Origin: Mycolicibacterium sp. CH28 | GTDB lineage: Bacteria; Actinomycetota; Actinomycetes; Mycobacteriales; Mycobacteriaceae | DNA: 64,000 nucleotides | Assembly (NCBI RefSeq): GCF_004745805.1 | Contig: NZ_SRLQ01000017.1 | Location: 150,946 to 214,945 of the forward strand | Reading direction: 5' to 3' | In this document: piece after piece, positions 51,207 to 60,236 of the stretch | Position numbering within the stretch: the stretch's first letter is position 1 | How the letters are laid out: each line of letters begins with the position of its first letter | Notes under the pieces: model-generated | What the model was told of the DNA's origin: nothing | The model's database searches: none | The model's input: only the letters and a program-made list of their open reading frames with translations | Program-made: the position numbers and the translations under genes

Positions 51207-52169
51207 ATGTCCGCCGTAGCCGACAGCCGTTCACCGAAGATCGACGGGGCCAGCATTCTTGCTTCGCAAGGGTTCCTGCCCGCCGACGACTACTCGCTCG
51301 CCCCGTCCACGAAATCCTTCGACGACGGCGGCAAGTACCGGCTGGAGATCTCCGGCGTAGAACGGCTTTCGACGCTGACCGCCCTTCTCGACGAGGCCGA
51401 CAAGCAGGACGTCTTCATCCACCGCATCGTCGCGTTCGGCGGTGGCACGACGCTGCTCAGCACAGGCGAGCTGCGTGACGTCGCGACCCTGGCCGCCGAG
51501 AACGACATCGAACTCATCGCCGTGCCGGGACCGCGGACCGGATGGGACCTTGGCCGGCAGGCCCTCAGCAGTGAAGGCCAGGCAGGCGGTCGCCGCGTGC
51601 GGGGTCTCGACAACGTCCGGTACCTGTTGGACGACTACCTGAGGATCTTCTCGACGGGCATCCGCGGAGCGCTGGTCTGGGACGAGGGCGTCCTCGACAT
51701 CTTGAACAAGGCCCGCGACGCCGGGCAGATCCCCGCCGACGTCAAGTTCAAGATCTCGGTGTACGCCGGCCATGCGAATCCGGCCGCCATCAAGATCCTG
51801 CAGGAACTCGGCGCCGACAGCGTCAACCCGGTCGGTGACTTGAGTCGACCGATGCTCGGTGCCATCCGTCGGACGGTCGACCTACCACTCGACATCTGGG
51901 CCGAAACGTTCGAGTCGTTCGGTGGCATGAACCGGCTGTGGGAAGCCGGTGATATCGCCCGCGTCGCTGGCCCGGTCTACTTCAAGATCGAGCCGGGCGA
52001 ATCCGAAGCCGTCATGTACAACGGCTGGGTTCGGCCCGAGTTCCACGAAGAGCTCGTCCGGCACAAGGTGCGCCACGCCGCGATTCTGAACGAACTGGTC
52101 CGCAGCAGCTCGCCCGATGTGGCGGTCTCACCGCGCCCGCGCACCGCCGCCCACACCCTGACCATCTGA
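51207..52169 (+). CDS. Conserved TIM-barrel-like protein, possible U32-type peptidase relative
   Basis: A 320-residue protein starting at ATG 51207 after GAGGAGA. The pattern (FIHRIVAFGGGTTLLSTG, NDIELIAVPGPRTGWDLG, KISVYAGHANPAAIKILQE, LGADSVNPVGDLSRPM) suggests repeated beta-alpha units of a barrel with a C-terminal catalytic-looking face. Similar proteins are sometimes labelled peptidase U32, but I see no decisive motif. It is followed by an APC permease and controlled by the IclR promoter region, so a role in using an imported amine or amino acid is inferred. Confidence 0.55.
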   Translation: MSAVADSRSPKIDGASILASQGFLPADDYSLAPSTKSFDDGGKYRLEISGVERLSTLTALLDEADKQDVFIHRIVAFGGGTTLLSTGELRDVATLAAENDIELIAVPGPRTGWDLGRQALSSEGQAGGRRVRGLDNVRYLLDDYLRIFSTGIRGALVWDEGVLDILNKARDAGQIPADVKFKISVYAGHANPAAIKILQELGADSVNPVGDLSRPMLGAIRRTVDLPLDIWAETFESFGGMNRLWEAGDIARVAGPVYFKIEPGESEAVMYNGWVRPEFHEELVRHKVRHAAILNELVRSSSPDVAVSPRPRTAAHTLTI

Positions 52170-52260
52170 GCACCGATCCACGACCGCTCGGCAGGGATGG
52201 ATATCACAGTGGCACAGCACCATCGGGGCCGCCTCACTGACGACTTTCTGCAGACGAGGA

Positions 52261-52281
52261 GGTGAGACACCTTTTCTCACC
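52261..52281 (+). other. Short hairpin upstream of the APC permease
   Basis: GGTGAG (52261-52266) and CTCACC (52276-52281) form a six-pair stem with a nine-base loop, next to an orphan AGGAGG (52257-52262). It could be an operator or a processed leader structure; no function is assigned. Confidence 0.3.
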
Positions 52282-52373
52282 AGCCTCAGTTCGCCCTCAC
52301 TCCTGCCAGCAGGAGAACGAAAGGTTGGCCATCACGGATCGTTAACCGCCCAACTCACGAGAGATGAACGATT

Positions 52374-53924
52374 ATGGACAACGTCACCCAATCGCTGCAG
52401 CCACCGGTACGGCCGGCCGAGACGCCGCCACCCCTGTCCGCCGAAGGCCCTCCGCCCGGCGGGCGGCACAATCATGGACTGAAGAAGGACAGCCTCGGCG
52501 TTCCGAGCATCTTCTTCTACATCATCGCCGCGGCATCGCCGCTGACGGTCGTGGTGGCGCTGTATCCCATCATCATCGGCGTCGGCAACGGGGTCGGGAT
52601 GCCCGGCGCATTCGTAATCGCCGCGGCCGTGCTGATGATCTTCGCGGTCGGATACGTGGCAATGAGCCGCCACGTGACCAACGCCGGCGCCTTCTACGCA
52701 TATGTCACCCTCGGCCTCGGCCGGATCCCCGGACTAGGTTCGGCCTCGTTGGCGATCTTTGCCTACAACGCGATTCAGGCCGGGCTCTACGGTGGTTTCG
52801 GATACTACGCATCCGAACTGTTCAACCCGCGGATCGGTGTCGAGATCCCTTGGTGGGTCTATGCGTTCGTCGCTCTGGTGCTGTGTCTGGGGCTTGGCGT
52901 ACAGGGCGTGCACTCCGGGGCCAAGGTGCTCGGGCTGTTCATGACGCTGGAAGTCACCATGATCACCGTCCTGAGCGCGTTCAGTCTCTCCGGCGACAAC
53001 GTTCCGGTGTCGGAGTTCTCGCTGCGACCGTTTAGCCCGAGCGTCGTTCTCGGCGGGGCCCTCGGTGTCGCCCTGATGTTCGCCCACGCCTCGTTCATCG
53101 GGTTCGAGGGGTCGGCCATCTACGGCGAGGAAGCGCGCGATCCCGCTCGGACCATTCCCCGGGCGACCTATCTGTCGATCGCGTTCATGGGCATTCTGTA
53201 CGCGGTGTCGGGCTGGCTCATCATGAACGCGCTCGGGCTGGACAAGGTGGTCGGCATCGCCAACGAAACCGGCGGCAACTTCATCTTCGTCGCCAGCGAC
53301 ACCATCATCGGGCACAACATCTCACTGGTGTTCCAGACCCTGATCGTGACCGCGACCTTCGCCGCCATCGTCACCTTCCACAACAACGTCTCCCGATACC
53401 TGTTCTCCCTCGGCCGACAAGGGCTGATATGGAAGCCGCTGGGCTGGACTCTGCCCGCGCGTCAGACGCCCTGGGTAGCGTCGGTCGTCCAGAGCGTGAT
53501 GGTCGGGGTGGTGATCGCCCTGTTCGCACTGTTCCACCAGGACCCCTTCGCCACGTTGTTCACCTGGGCGACCGGCATCGGAACCATCGGCGTGATCCTC
53601 TCCCAGCTGGTCGCCGGGGTGGCGATCTTCGTGTTCTTCCGCCGCTCGAATGTCGACAAGCGTCGCTGGAACACGGTGATCGCGCCGATTCTCGCTGTGA
53701 TCGGCCTCGGCGCCTTCTTCATTCTGACCCTGGACAGCCTGGACGTGCTGCTGGGCGTCCACGGCGTCATGGCCGCATTGATGCTCTCGCTGGTGTTCGT
53801 GGCGTTCCTGGCCGGATCGGCCTACGGCGTCTACCTACGCTTCCTAGCCCCGGCGAAGTACGCGCTGGTCGGGCACGCCCTCAACGAGCGGGAACTCGAC
53901 GACCCCGCGCCCGAAGCGCTCTAG
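52374..53924 (+). CDS. APC-family amino acid/amine permease
   Basis: A 516-residue transporter of the amino acid-polyamine-organocation family with about twelve to fourteen hydrophobic segments. The N-terminal cytoplasmic tail is Pro-rich (about residues 1-40) and the first helix contains the substrate-binding unwinding region (FFYIIAAASPLTVVV). The signature FIGFEGSAIYGEEARDPARTIPRA is split across about residues 240-265. It lies 204 bp after the U32-like gene and probably shares its IclR-controlled transcript. It may import an amino acid or amine degraded by the downstream aldehyde dehydrogenase. Confidence 0.87.
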   Translation: MDNVTQSLQPPVRPAETPPPLSAEGPPPGGRHNHGLKKDSLGVPSIFFYIIAAASPLTVVVALYPIIIGVGNGVGMPGAFVIAAAVLMIFAVGYVAMSRHVTNAGAFYAYVTLGLGRIPGLGSASLAIFAYNAIQAGLYGGFGYYASELFNPRIGVEIPWWVYAFVALVLCLGLGVQGVHSGAKVLGLFMTLEVTMITVLSAFSLSGDNVPVSEFSLRPFSPSVVLGGALGVALMFAHASFIGFEGSAIYGEEARDPARTIPRATYLSIAFMGILYAVSGWLIMNALGLDKVVGIANETGGNFIFVASDTIIGHNISLVFQTLIVTATFAAIVTFHNNVSRYLFSLGRQGLIWKPLGWTLPARQTPWVASVVQSVMVGVVIALFALFHQDPFATLFTWATGIGTIGVILSQLVAGVAIFVFFRRSNVDKRRWNTVIAPILAVIGLGAFFILTLDSLDVLLGVHGVMAALMLSLVFVAFLAGSAYGVYLRFLAPAKYALVGHALNERELDDPAPEAL

Positions 53925-53947
53925 CAATCCCTGTACAGCGTCCGAAT

Positions 53948-53993
53948 CGTTAGGTACGTTTGTACGCATCGATACGTACAAACGTACCTAACG
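53948..53993. promoter_or_regulatory. Perfect 46-bp operator palindrome before a TetR gene
   Basis: Arms CGTTAGGTACGTTTGTACG (53948-53966) and its exact reverse complement (53975-53993) flank an 8-bp centre CATCGATA. Each arm contains GTACGTTTGTAC, itself near-palindromic, so two dimers could bind. It lies 11 bp before the TetR start. Confidence 0.85.
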
Positions 53994-54004
53994 AGGGATT
54001 GCCG

Positions 54005-54631
54005 ATGCCTTCCACTCCGCGGCGCGCACGCCGACACGACCCGAACAGGAAGGAACGCATCGTGGAGGCGGCACTCCTCGTGCTCGCGCGCGACGGGGTC
54101 GCCGGCATCACCCACCGGGCGATCGGCACCGCCGCCGATGTCCCCCTGGGTTCGATCACCTATCACTTCGCCACCCTCGACGACATCGTCGCCCTAGCCT
54201 TCCAAACCCACGTCGACCGGTTGGCAAGCCGCTTCGAGGACCGGTTGGCTGCCTGCGAGTCGGGACCCGACGTCATCGAGTGCATCGTCTCGGCCATCAC
54301 CGACGACTTGGCCGCTCACCCCAACGAACTCGCCGTGACCTATGAGTTGTACGGCGACACGGTGCGACGGCCGGACAACAAGCGCCTCACCCAGCAGTGG
54401 ATGGTTCGGGCCGAAGACGCGTTAGCGCAACATTTCGACCGCGCCACCGCCCGACTGGTCGACGTCGTCGTCGAGGGCTTGATGGTGCATATATCCATTG
54501 CCCAACAACCGATTTCGAAGCAGGAGGTGCGCGCCTTGCTCACCACCGCAGTCAGCGCAGGCGCGAGCCTCGACTCGATGCCGCAGCCCCGCACCGGATC
54601 GACATCACCCCGGAAAACCACCGCGCGCTAG
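54005..54631 (+). CDS. TetR-family transcriptional regulator
   Basis: A 208-residue TetR regulator with a Lys/Arg-rich N-terminus, HTH at about residues 35-60 (ITHRAIGTAADVPLGSITYHF) and a ligand-binding domain. ATG at 54005 is chosen because the earlier ATG at 53960 lies inside the large palindrome. The palindrome directly upstream implies tight autoregulation. The aldehyde dehydrogenase gene follows 79 bp later in the same direction and is a probable target. Confidence 0.88.
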   Translation: MPSTPRRARRHDPNRKERIVEAALLVLARDGVAGITHRAIGTAADVPLGSITYHFATLDDIVALAFQTHVDRLASRFEDRLAACESGPDVIECIVSAITDDLAAHPNELAVTYELYGDTVRRPDNKRLTQQWMVRAEDALAQHFDRATARLVDVVVEGLMVHISIAQQPISKQEVRALLTTAVSAGASLDSMPQPRTGSTSPRKTTAR

Positions 54632-54664
54632 CGCTGGCGCAGCACCGATGGCTGCGCTACAGTT

Positions 54665-54697
54665 TTCATTTAATGAAGTACTTTTTCACTCAATGAA
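54665..54697. promoter_or_regulatory. Tandem palindromic sites before the aldehyde dehydrogenase gene
   Basis: TTCATTTAATGAA (54665-54677) and TTCACTCAATGAA (54685-54697) are 20 bp apart and share a following GTA. They end 13 bp before the ATG, just ahead of AGGAG. This fits two operator sites on one DNA face. Confidence 0.6.
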
Positions 54698-54710
54698 GTA
54701 GGAGTCAGTC

Positions 54711-56147
54711 ATGCCATTCACCCGGAAAATGTTCATCAACGGCGCCTGGACAGACGCCTCCGACGGCGCCGTCGACCAACTACCCGCACCGGCAACCGGC
54801 GAGATCTTCGCCGAAATCGCCCACGGCACAACAGAAGACGTCGACCGTGCCGTGGCCGCCGCCCATGCCGCATTCCCGGCGTGGGCCAAGACACCGGTAG
54901 GCGAGCGGGCGCGGGCCTTCCTCAAGCTCGCCGACCGGATCGAAGCCGACCAGCGCACTCTCGCCGAGATCGAATCGCAGAACGTCGGCAAACCGATCAG
55001 CCTTGCGCTCGAGGAAATGGAGATGATTCCCGATCATCTCCGCTTCTTCGCCGGGGGCGCCCGGACCATGGAAGGCCGTGCGGCCACCGAATTCGTCCGA
55101 GGAAAGACCAGCATCATCCGTCGCGACCCGCTCGGCGTCGTCGGCTCGATCGCACCGTGGAACTACCCGCTGCTCATGGCGATCTGGAAGATCTCACCGG
55201 CCTTGTTGAGCGGAAACACGCTGGTGCTCAAGCCGTCCGAGCACACGCCGTTCTCGGTACTGCGGCTCGCCGAACTCGCCGAAGACCTGTTCCCCGCCGG
55301 TGTTCTCAACATCGTCACCGGTCACGGCAAGGATGTCGGCGCAAGGCTGGTGGCTCATCCCACAGTGCGGATGTCCTCTCTGACGGGATCGGTTGAGACC
55401 GGTCGTGCCCTGATGCGCGCGGCGGCCGACTCCAACCTCAAACGGCTGCACCTCGAACTCGGCGGCAAGGCCCCGGTGCTGGTCTACCCCGACGCCGATG
55501 TCGCGTTCACCGTCGGCAAGATCATGGAGGGCGCCTTCTGCAACTCCGGCCAGGACTGTATGGCCGCTTCGCGGCTCTACGTCCACGAGGCCGTGCACGA
55601 CGACCTGGTATCGGGCCTGGAGAAAGCCGTCAAGGAGCTCGACCTCGGGGACATCCGCGACGAGAACACCGCGATGGGACCGGTGATCACCGCGGCGCAC
55701 CGGGATCGGGTGGAGGGCTTCATCGCCCGGGCCAAGGCGACCGGTCACACCGAGCTGATCCAGGGCACCAATCCCGGCACCGGCTTCTACACCGCCCCGA
55801 CGGTGGTCGTCGGAGCCCGCCAGGGCGACGAGATCGTCAGCACCGAGGTGTTCGGTCCGGTCACCTCAGTGACCACGTTCGGCGACAACGACGATGTCAT
55901 CGGCTGGGCAAACGACACCGAATATGGCCTTGCCGCTTCGGTGTTCACCAATGACATCTCCCGAGCGATGACCGCCTCCAGCGAGCTGCAGTTCGGCACC
56001 GTGTGGATCAACGACCACCTGCCGGTCACCCCGGAGATGCCTCACGGCGGATTCAAGCAGTCCGGCAACGGCAAAGACATGTCGGTCTATGCACTCGAGG
56101 AATACACCGAGATCAAGCACGTGATGATCAACCGCGAGATCGCCTGA
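54711..56147 (+). CDS. NAD-dependent aldehyde dehydrogenase, aminoaldehyde type
   Basis: A 478-residue aldehyde dehydrogenase. The NAD-binding GSVETG region, the general base Glu in LELGGKAP (near residue 249) and the nucleophile Cys283 in NSGQDCMAASR are all in place. The PWNYPLLMAIWK segment and overall pattern resemble gamma-aminobutyraldehyde or betaine aldehyde dehydrogenases, which would oxidise an aldehyde produced from an amine. It is the first gene of a tight four-gene unit running to the IlvD-type dehydratase. The substrate is inferred. Confidence 0.88.
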   Translation: MPFTRKMFINGAWTDASDGAVDQLPAPATGEIFAEIAHGTTEDVDRAVAAAHAAFPAWAKTPVGERARAFLKLADRIEADQRTLAEIESQNVGKPISLALEEMEMIPDHLRFFAGGARTMEGRAATEFVRGKTSIIRRDPLGVVGSIAPWNYPLLMAIWKISPALLSGNTLVLKPSEHTPFSVLRLAELAEDLFPAGVLNIVTGHGKDVGARLVAHPTVRMSSLTGSVETGRALMRAAADSNLKRLHLELGGKAPVLVYPDADVAFTVGKIMEGAFCNSGQDCMAASRLYVHEAVHDDLVSGLEKAVKELDLGDIRDENTAMGPVITAAHRDRVEGFIARAKATGHTELIQGTNPGTGFYTAPTVVVGARQGDEIVSTEVFGPVTSVTTFGDNDDVIGWANDTEYGLAASVFTNDISRAMTASSELQFGTVWINDHLPVTPEMPHGGFKQSGNGKDMSVYALEEYTEIKHVMINREIA

Positions 56148-56148
56148 C

Positions 56149-56475
56149 ATGGCAGTCAGCGCGGTGAACACGTTCCGGCTCCGACCCGGTGTCACGACCA
56201 CCGAGTTCGAGATCTTCTCCCGCGATCTCGATCGCCCGACGTGTCTGTCCTTTGACGTGGTGCTCGGCTTCGACGTCTTCCTGGTCGAGCAAGACGATCC
56301 CGCCGACATCGACGTCATCGAGATCATGACCGTCGCGTCCTGGCCGGCGTGGGAACGGTTGCGCGACAACGCCCCAGAACTCAAAGCCGTCGTCGAACGC
56401 TTCGACGAACTGGTCGAACCCGGAAGCGTGTCGACGCTTCTCACTCGCAATTCGCCCCTTATTCAGGAGATCTGA
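56149..56475 (+). CDS. Small protein, dimeric alpha/beta-barrel (RedY-like) type
   Basis: A 108-residue protein one base after the aldehyde dehydrogenase stop. It starts AVNTFRLRPGVTTTEFEIFS and has the beta-alpha-beta pattern of ferredoxin-like dimeric barrels, some of which are labelled RedY. No catalytic motif is obvious. Its fixed position between two oxidoreductases suggests an accessory or intermediate-processing role. Confidence 0.55.
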   Translation: MAVSAVNTFRLRPGVTTTEFEIFSRDLDRPTCLSFDVVLGFDVFLVEQDDPADIDVIEIMTVASWPAWERLRDNAPELKAVVERFDELVEPGSVSTLLTRNSPLIQEI

Positions 56476-56476
56476 C

Positions 56477-58207
56477 ATGTCTACAACACCGGACTACGAC
56501 GCTATCGTCATCGGTGCCGGCCACAACGGGCTGGTCGCGGCGAACTATCTGGCGCGCGCCGGCAAGCGGGTGCTCGTACTCGAGTCGCGCCAAATCGTCG
56601 GCGGTGCCTGCGTGACCGAGGAGTTGATCCCCGGTACGAAATGGTCGTCGTGCGCTTTCATCGCCGGACTGCTCCGGCCCGAGATCATCAAGGAACTCGA
56701 ACTTGCGAGGTTCGGGCTGGACCTCTACCAGGGCGACGCGCTGTCGTTCACCCTCTTCCGTGACGGCACCGCGTTCACGATGTGGAAGGAGACCGACCGC
56801 ACGCTGCGCGAGATCGAGAAGCTCAACAAGCAGGACGCCCAGTCTTTCCTGGAGTTCGGGGTTCGGCTGCAGCGGTTCGCGGGTCTGGTCACCCCCTATC
56901 TGCTGACGGCTCCACCCGAACGCTCCGAGGTCCTAGCCCTTTTCGAAGCCGTCGGGGAGCAGACCCTCTTCAACGAATTCACCCTGCTGTCGGTTCGCGA
57001 TCTGCTGGACCGCTATTTCGAGGACGAGCGCCTCAAGAGCATGCTCACCTTCTTCGGAATGGTGTCGATCTTCGGCGGCCCCTCGACGCCGGGTACCGCG
57101 TATACCTACGGGCATCACTCCTGGGGTGAATTCAACGGCAACTTCGGACAGTTCGGTCTGGCCCGCGGCGGGATGGGGGCGATCAGCGAGGCGCTGGCGA
57201 CCGCAGCTCGGCACTACGGTGTCACGATCCGCACCGCAACGCCGGTCGAGAAGGTGCTCGTCGAGCGGGGCGCCGCCACCGGGGTTCGACTCGAAGACGG
57301 TTCGGTGATCACCGCCGCGCAAGTCCTGTCCAACGCCGACCCGAAGCGATCGCTGCTGCGGCTGATCGAGCCCGGCGTGCTGCCGGCGGGGCTCGTCCGC
57401 GATGTGGAGAACATCGACACCCGCGGGTCGATGGCCCGGATCCATCTGCTGATCGACGAACTGCCCCAATACCTTCCATTCCCGGATGCCACAGCCGGGC
57501 CGCAGCACCACGGACATCAGCTGCTCGGACCCAGTCGAGAAGCCTTCGAGGAGGCATTCGAAGCCCAACGCCGCGGGACCTTCCCGAGCACCTTCGTCAT
57601 CGAGGCCGTCACGCAGTCGGTCACCGACGAGACCCTGGCGCCCGAAGGACTGCACACGATGACGCTCGGGGTTCAACAACTCCCCTCCGAACTCACCGGG
57701 ACGACGTGGGCCGCGGAGAAGGAGAAATGGGCCGACCTGGTGCTCGAGGACCTGTTCACCTACGCGCCCAACCTGCGCGAGCACATCCTCGATCGAGTGA
57801 TCATCACGCCCGACGACCTGGACAACGAATACCTGATCACCGACGGGAACATCTTCCACGGCAGCATGATGCTCGACCAGTTGTTCGGTGCGCGCCCGAT
57901 TCCGGAGTTAGCCAATTACCGTACGCCGGTGCGCAATTACTACCTGTGCGGGTCCGGCACCCACCCCGGCGGCGGCGTGATGGGAGCCAACGGGCACAAC
58001 GCCGCCAAGGCGGCCCTCGACGACGCGGCCGGCATCACCGCACCCGCCCGCGCCACCGGGGGCGGGACCCGCGCCGTCACCACGCCGTGGCAACAGCGGC
58101 TGGTGGCCAGCCTGATGTCCACCAGGCCCGGTCGCTGGCTCGGATACCGTGCTGCTCGCCAGCCCGCGCTGCGCAAGATCACCGCATACGCCGCGCGGGT
58201 TCGTTAG
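56477..58207 (+). CDS. FAD-dependent oxidoreductase, phytoene desaturase/PYROXD2-like
   Basis: A 576-residue amine-oxidase-fold flavoprotein. The N-terminal FAD motif is GAGHNGLVAANYLARAG (about residues 12-28) with the following ESRQIVGGACVTEE, and the C-terminal FAD motif reads CGSGTHPGGGVMGANGHNAA (about residues 494-513). It resembles PYROXD2-type proteins and carotenoid desaturases. No carotenoid genes are nearby, so oxidation or desaturation of an amine or acid is more likely. It is read through one base after the small protein. Confidence 0.82.
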   Translation: MSTTPDYDAIVIGAGHNGLVAANYLARAGKRVLVLESRQIVGGACVTEELIPGTKWSSCAFIAGLLRPEIIKELELARFGLDLYQGDALSFTLFRDGTAFTMWKETDRTLREIEKLNKQDAQSFLEFGVRLQRFAGLVTPYLLTAPPERSEVLALFEAVGEQTLFNEFTLLSVRDLLDRYFEDERLKSMLTFFGMVSIFGGPSTPGTAYTYGHHSWGEFNGNFGQFGLARGGMGAISEALATAARHYGVTIRTATPVEKVLVERGAATGVRLEDGSVITAAQVLSNADPKRSLLRLIEPGVLPAGLVRDVENIDTRGSMARIHLLIDELPQYLPFPDATAGPQHHGHQLLGPSREAFEEAFEAQRRGTFPSTFVIEAVTQSVTDETLAPEGLHTMTLGVQQLPSELTGTTWAAEKEKWADLVLEDLFTYAPNLREHILDRVIITPDDLDNEYLITDGNIFHGSMMLDQLFGARPIPELANYRTPVRNYYLCGSGTHPGGGVMGANGHNAAKAALDDAAGITAPARATGGGTRAVTTPWQQRLVASLMSTRPGRWLGYRAARQPALRKITAYAARVR

Positions 58208-58242
58208 CGCCCGCCACCATGCCTACCCGAGGAGAAGAACCG

Positions 58243-59997
58243 ATGGCCGAGTCGTCACCCGGCTTACGCAGCGCCAAATGGTTTTCCGGTCGCGACGTCC
58301 CCGGATTCGTCCACCGGTCGGCCATGCGTGCCTCCGGCTTCTCCCGGATGGCGGTGGATGGTCGGCCGATCGTCGGGATCTGCAACTCCTGGTCGGAGGT
58401 CGTCAACTGCAACATGCACTTTCGCGGATTGGCGGATTCGGTGCGCCGAGGCGTGCTCGCCGCCGGCGGCTACCCGCTGGAGTTCCCCACCATCTCACTC
58501 GGTGAACAGCTGATGAAGCCCACCACCATGCTGTTCCGGAACCTGATGGCCATGGACGTCGAAGAATCCATCCGGGCCTATCCCTTCGATGCCGTCGTTC
58601 TGCTCGGTGGCTGCGACAAGACCGTGCCCGCCCAGCTCATGGGTGCGGCCAGCGCCGACGTACCTGCCATCGTCGTGACCGGCGGACCGGCCTCACCAGC
58701 GGTATTCGGCGGAAAGCAACTCGGCGTGGGAACCGACCTGTGGCACTACATCGACGACGTCAGGGCGGGTCGGATGTCGATGACCGATTACGACCGCCTC
58801 GAGGCTGCCGCCGGACCGTCACGGGGACACTGCCCGGAGATGGGAACGGCATCGACGATGGCCACCCTGGTCGAGGGCCTGGGCATGACCCTGCCCGGAA
58901 CCGCGGCAGTGCCTGCGATGGATTCACGCCGGCTGCAGGTGGCCGAGGAGTGCGGGGTGCGGGCTGTGGGCCTGGCCACCGAGCGACTGCGCCCCTCGGA
59001 CGTGTTGACCCGTGAGGCGTTCGACAACGCGATCACGCTCATGTTGGCCGTCGGCGGCTCGACCAACGCGATCGTGCACCTGCTCGCCATCGCGGGTCGC
59101 GTCGGCGTGCCGTTGTCGCTAGACCGATTCCACGAACTGTCGGCCCGCACCCCGCTGGTGGTGAACGTCCGGCCCGCCGGTGAGCACCTCGTCGAACAGG
59201 TCTTTCACGCCGGCGGGATACCGGCGGTGATGAAGTCGATCGAGGCGCTGCTGCACACCGACGCCCTGACGGTCACCGGCAAGTCGGTCGGCGACAATCT
59301 GCCCTCCGTCCCGGCGGCCGACACCACCGTCATCGCGTCGCTGGACGCGCCGTTTCAGCCGCCGCAGGGTCTGGCGGTAGTCCGGGGCAACCTCGCCCCC
59401 AACGGCGCGGTGATCAAGTGCAGCGCCGCCAGCCCCGAGCTACTGGTCCACCAAGGACCCGCGGTCGTCTTCGACGACATCAACGACTTGATGCGGCGGT
59501 TCGACGATCCCGATCTCGATGTGACGCCGGATTCGGTCCTGGTCCTGCGATCGGCCGGGCCCCGAGGGGCTCCCGGCATGCCCGAGTGGGGTCAGCTTCC
59601 CATCCCCACCAAACTCCTCAAACAGGGTGTCACGGACATGGTCCGTATCTCCGACGCCCGGATGAGCGGAACCGCCTACGGGACATGCGTTCTGCACGTC
59701 AGTCCGGAATCCGCCGCCGGGGGCCCGCTCGCCCTCGTGCGCGACGGTGACGTCATCGCACTCGATGCACCTGCGGGCACGCTAAAGGTATTGCTCACCG
59801 ATGCCGAACTATCGGCCCGCCGTGCTGAGTCGGGAGGTCCGGCACCCAAGACCCCGGTGCGCGGCTACGCAGCCCTTTACGTCGAACGCGTCCTGCAAGC
59901 GGACCGCGGATGTGACTTCGACTTCCTGGTCGGCCGTTCCCAGAATCCCTCCGATGAACCCGATGCGATATTCGACGGCTGGGTCGGCGGCTGGTAG
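58243..59997 (+). CDS. IlvD/Edd-family dehydratase
   Basis: A 584-residue Fe-S dehydratase that removes water from dihydroxy or sugar acids. Cluster and metal ligands appear in GICNSW, LGGCDKT and GHCPEMGTAST, with a Lys-containing MG motif between. The ATG at 58243 follows GAGGAGAAG; another ATG at 58219 lies upstream. Length is closer to sugar acid dehydratases (arabonate/xylonate) than IlvD proper. It is the last gene of the aldehyde dehydrogenase unit. Confidence 0.85.
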   Translation: MAESSPGLRSAKWFSGRDVPGFVHRSAMRASGFSRMAVDGRPIVGICNSWSEVVNCNMHFRGLADSVRRGVLAAGGYPLEFPTISLGEQLMKPTTMLFRNLMAMDVEESIRAYPFDAVVLLGGCDKTVPAQLMGAASADVPAIVVTGGPASPAVFGGKQLGVGTDLWHYIDDVRAGRMSMTDYDRLEAAAGPSRGHCPEMGTASTMATLVEGLGMTLPGTAAVPAMDSRRLQVAEECGVRAVGLATERLRPSDVLTREAFDNAITLMLAVGGSTNAIVHLLAIAGRVGVPLSLDRFHELSARTPLVVNVRPAGEHLVEQVFHAGGIPAVMKSIEALLHTDALTVTGKSVGDNLPSVPAADTTVIASLDAPFQPPQGLAVVRGNLAPNGAVIKCSAASPELLVHQGPAVVFDDINDLMRRFDDPDLDVTPDSVLVLRSAGPRGAPGMPEWGQLPIPTKLLKQGVTDMVRISDARMSGTAYGTCVLHVSPESAAGGPLALVRDGDVIALDAPAGTLKVLLTDAELSARRAESGGPAPKTPVRGYAALYVERVLQADRGCDFDFLVGRSQNPSDEPDAIFDGWVGGW

Positions 59998-60202
59998 CCA
60001 GCCTCGGCGTTGCCCGGAGGCATGCTCACCGCACTGTCGCAGCGAAACCTGCCGTGGGAGCTATGAAATCATCGCGATTCTATCCCGTGTGGGCAGGGTC
60101 CGGACGGCGTCGCTCGGTCCGCCAACGCTGCGACGTCCCCATTAGGCGCCCCGGCGTCAACATATCGGCGAAAGACCTACCGCCGCTGCGTCTGCGGTGA
60201 AG

Positions 60203-60230
60203 TTGGTGACCGCGCCAAGTTGGTTATGGT
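60203..60230 (+). promoter_or_regulatory. Likely leaderless promoter of the SsuD-like gene
   Basis: TTGGTG (60203-60208) and TATGGT (60225-60230) are 16 bp apart; the ATG at 60237 follows 6 bases later, so the message would lack a leader. The remainder of the 239-bp gap before it (59998-60202) shows nothing recognisable. Confidence 0.45.
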
Positions 60231-60236
60231 CGTCGC

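Noticed and set aside
52262..52345. A 27-codon ORF beginning with GTG next to AGGAGG
   Set aside because: The Shine-Dalgarno sequence overlaps the start codon, which is too close for initiation.
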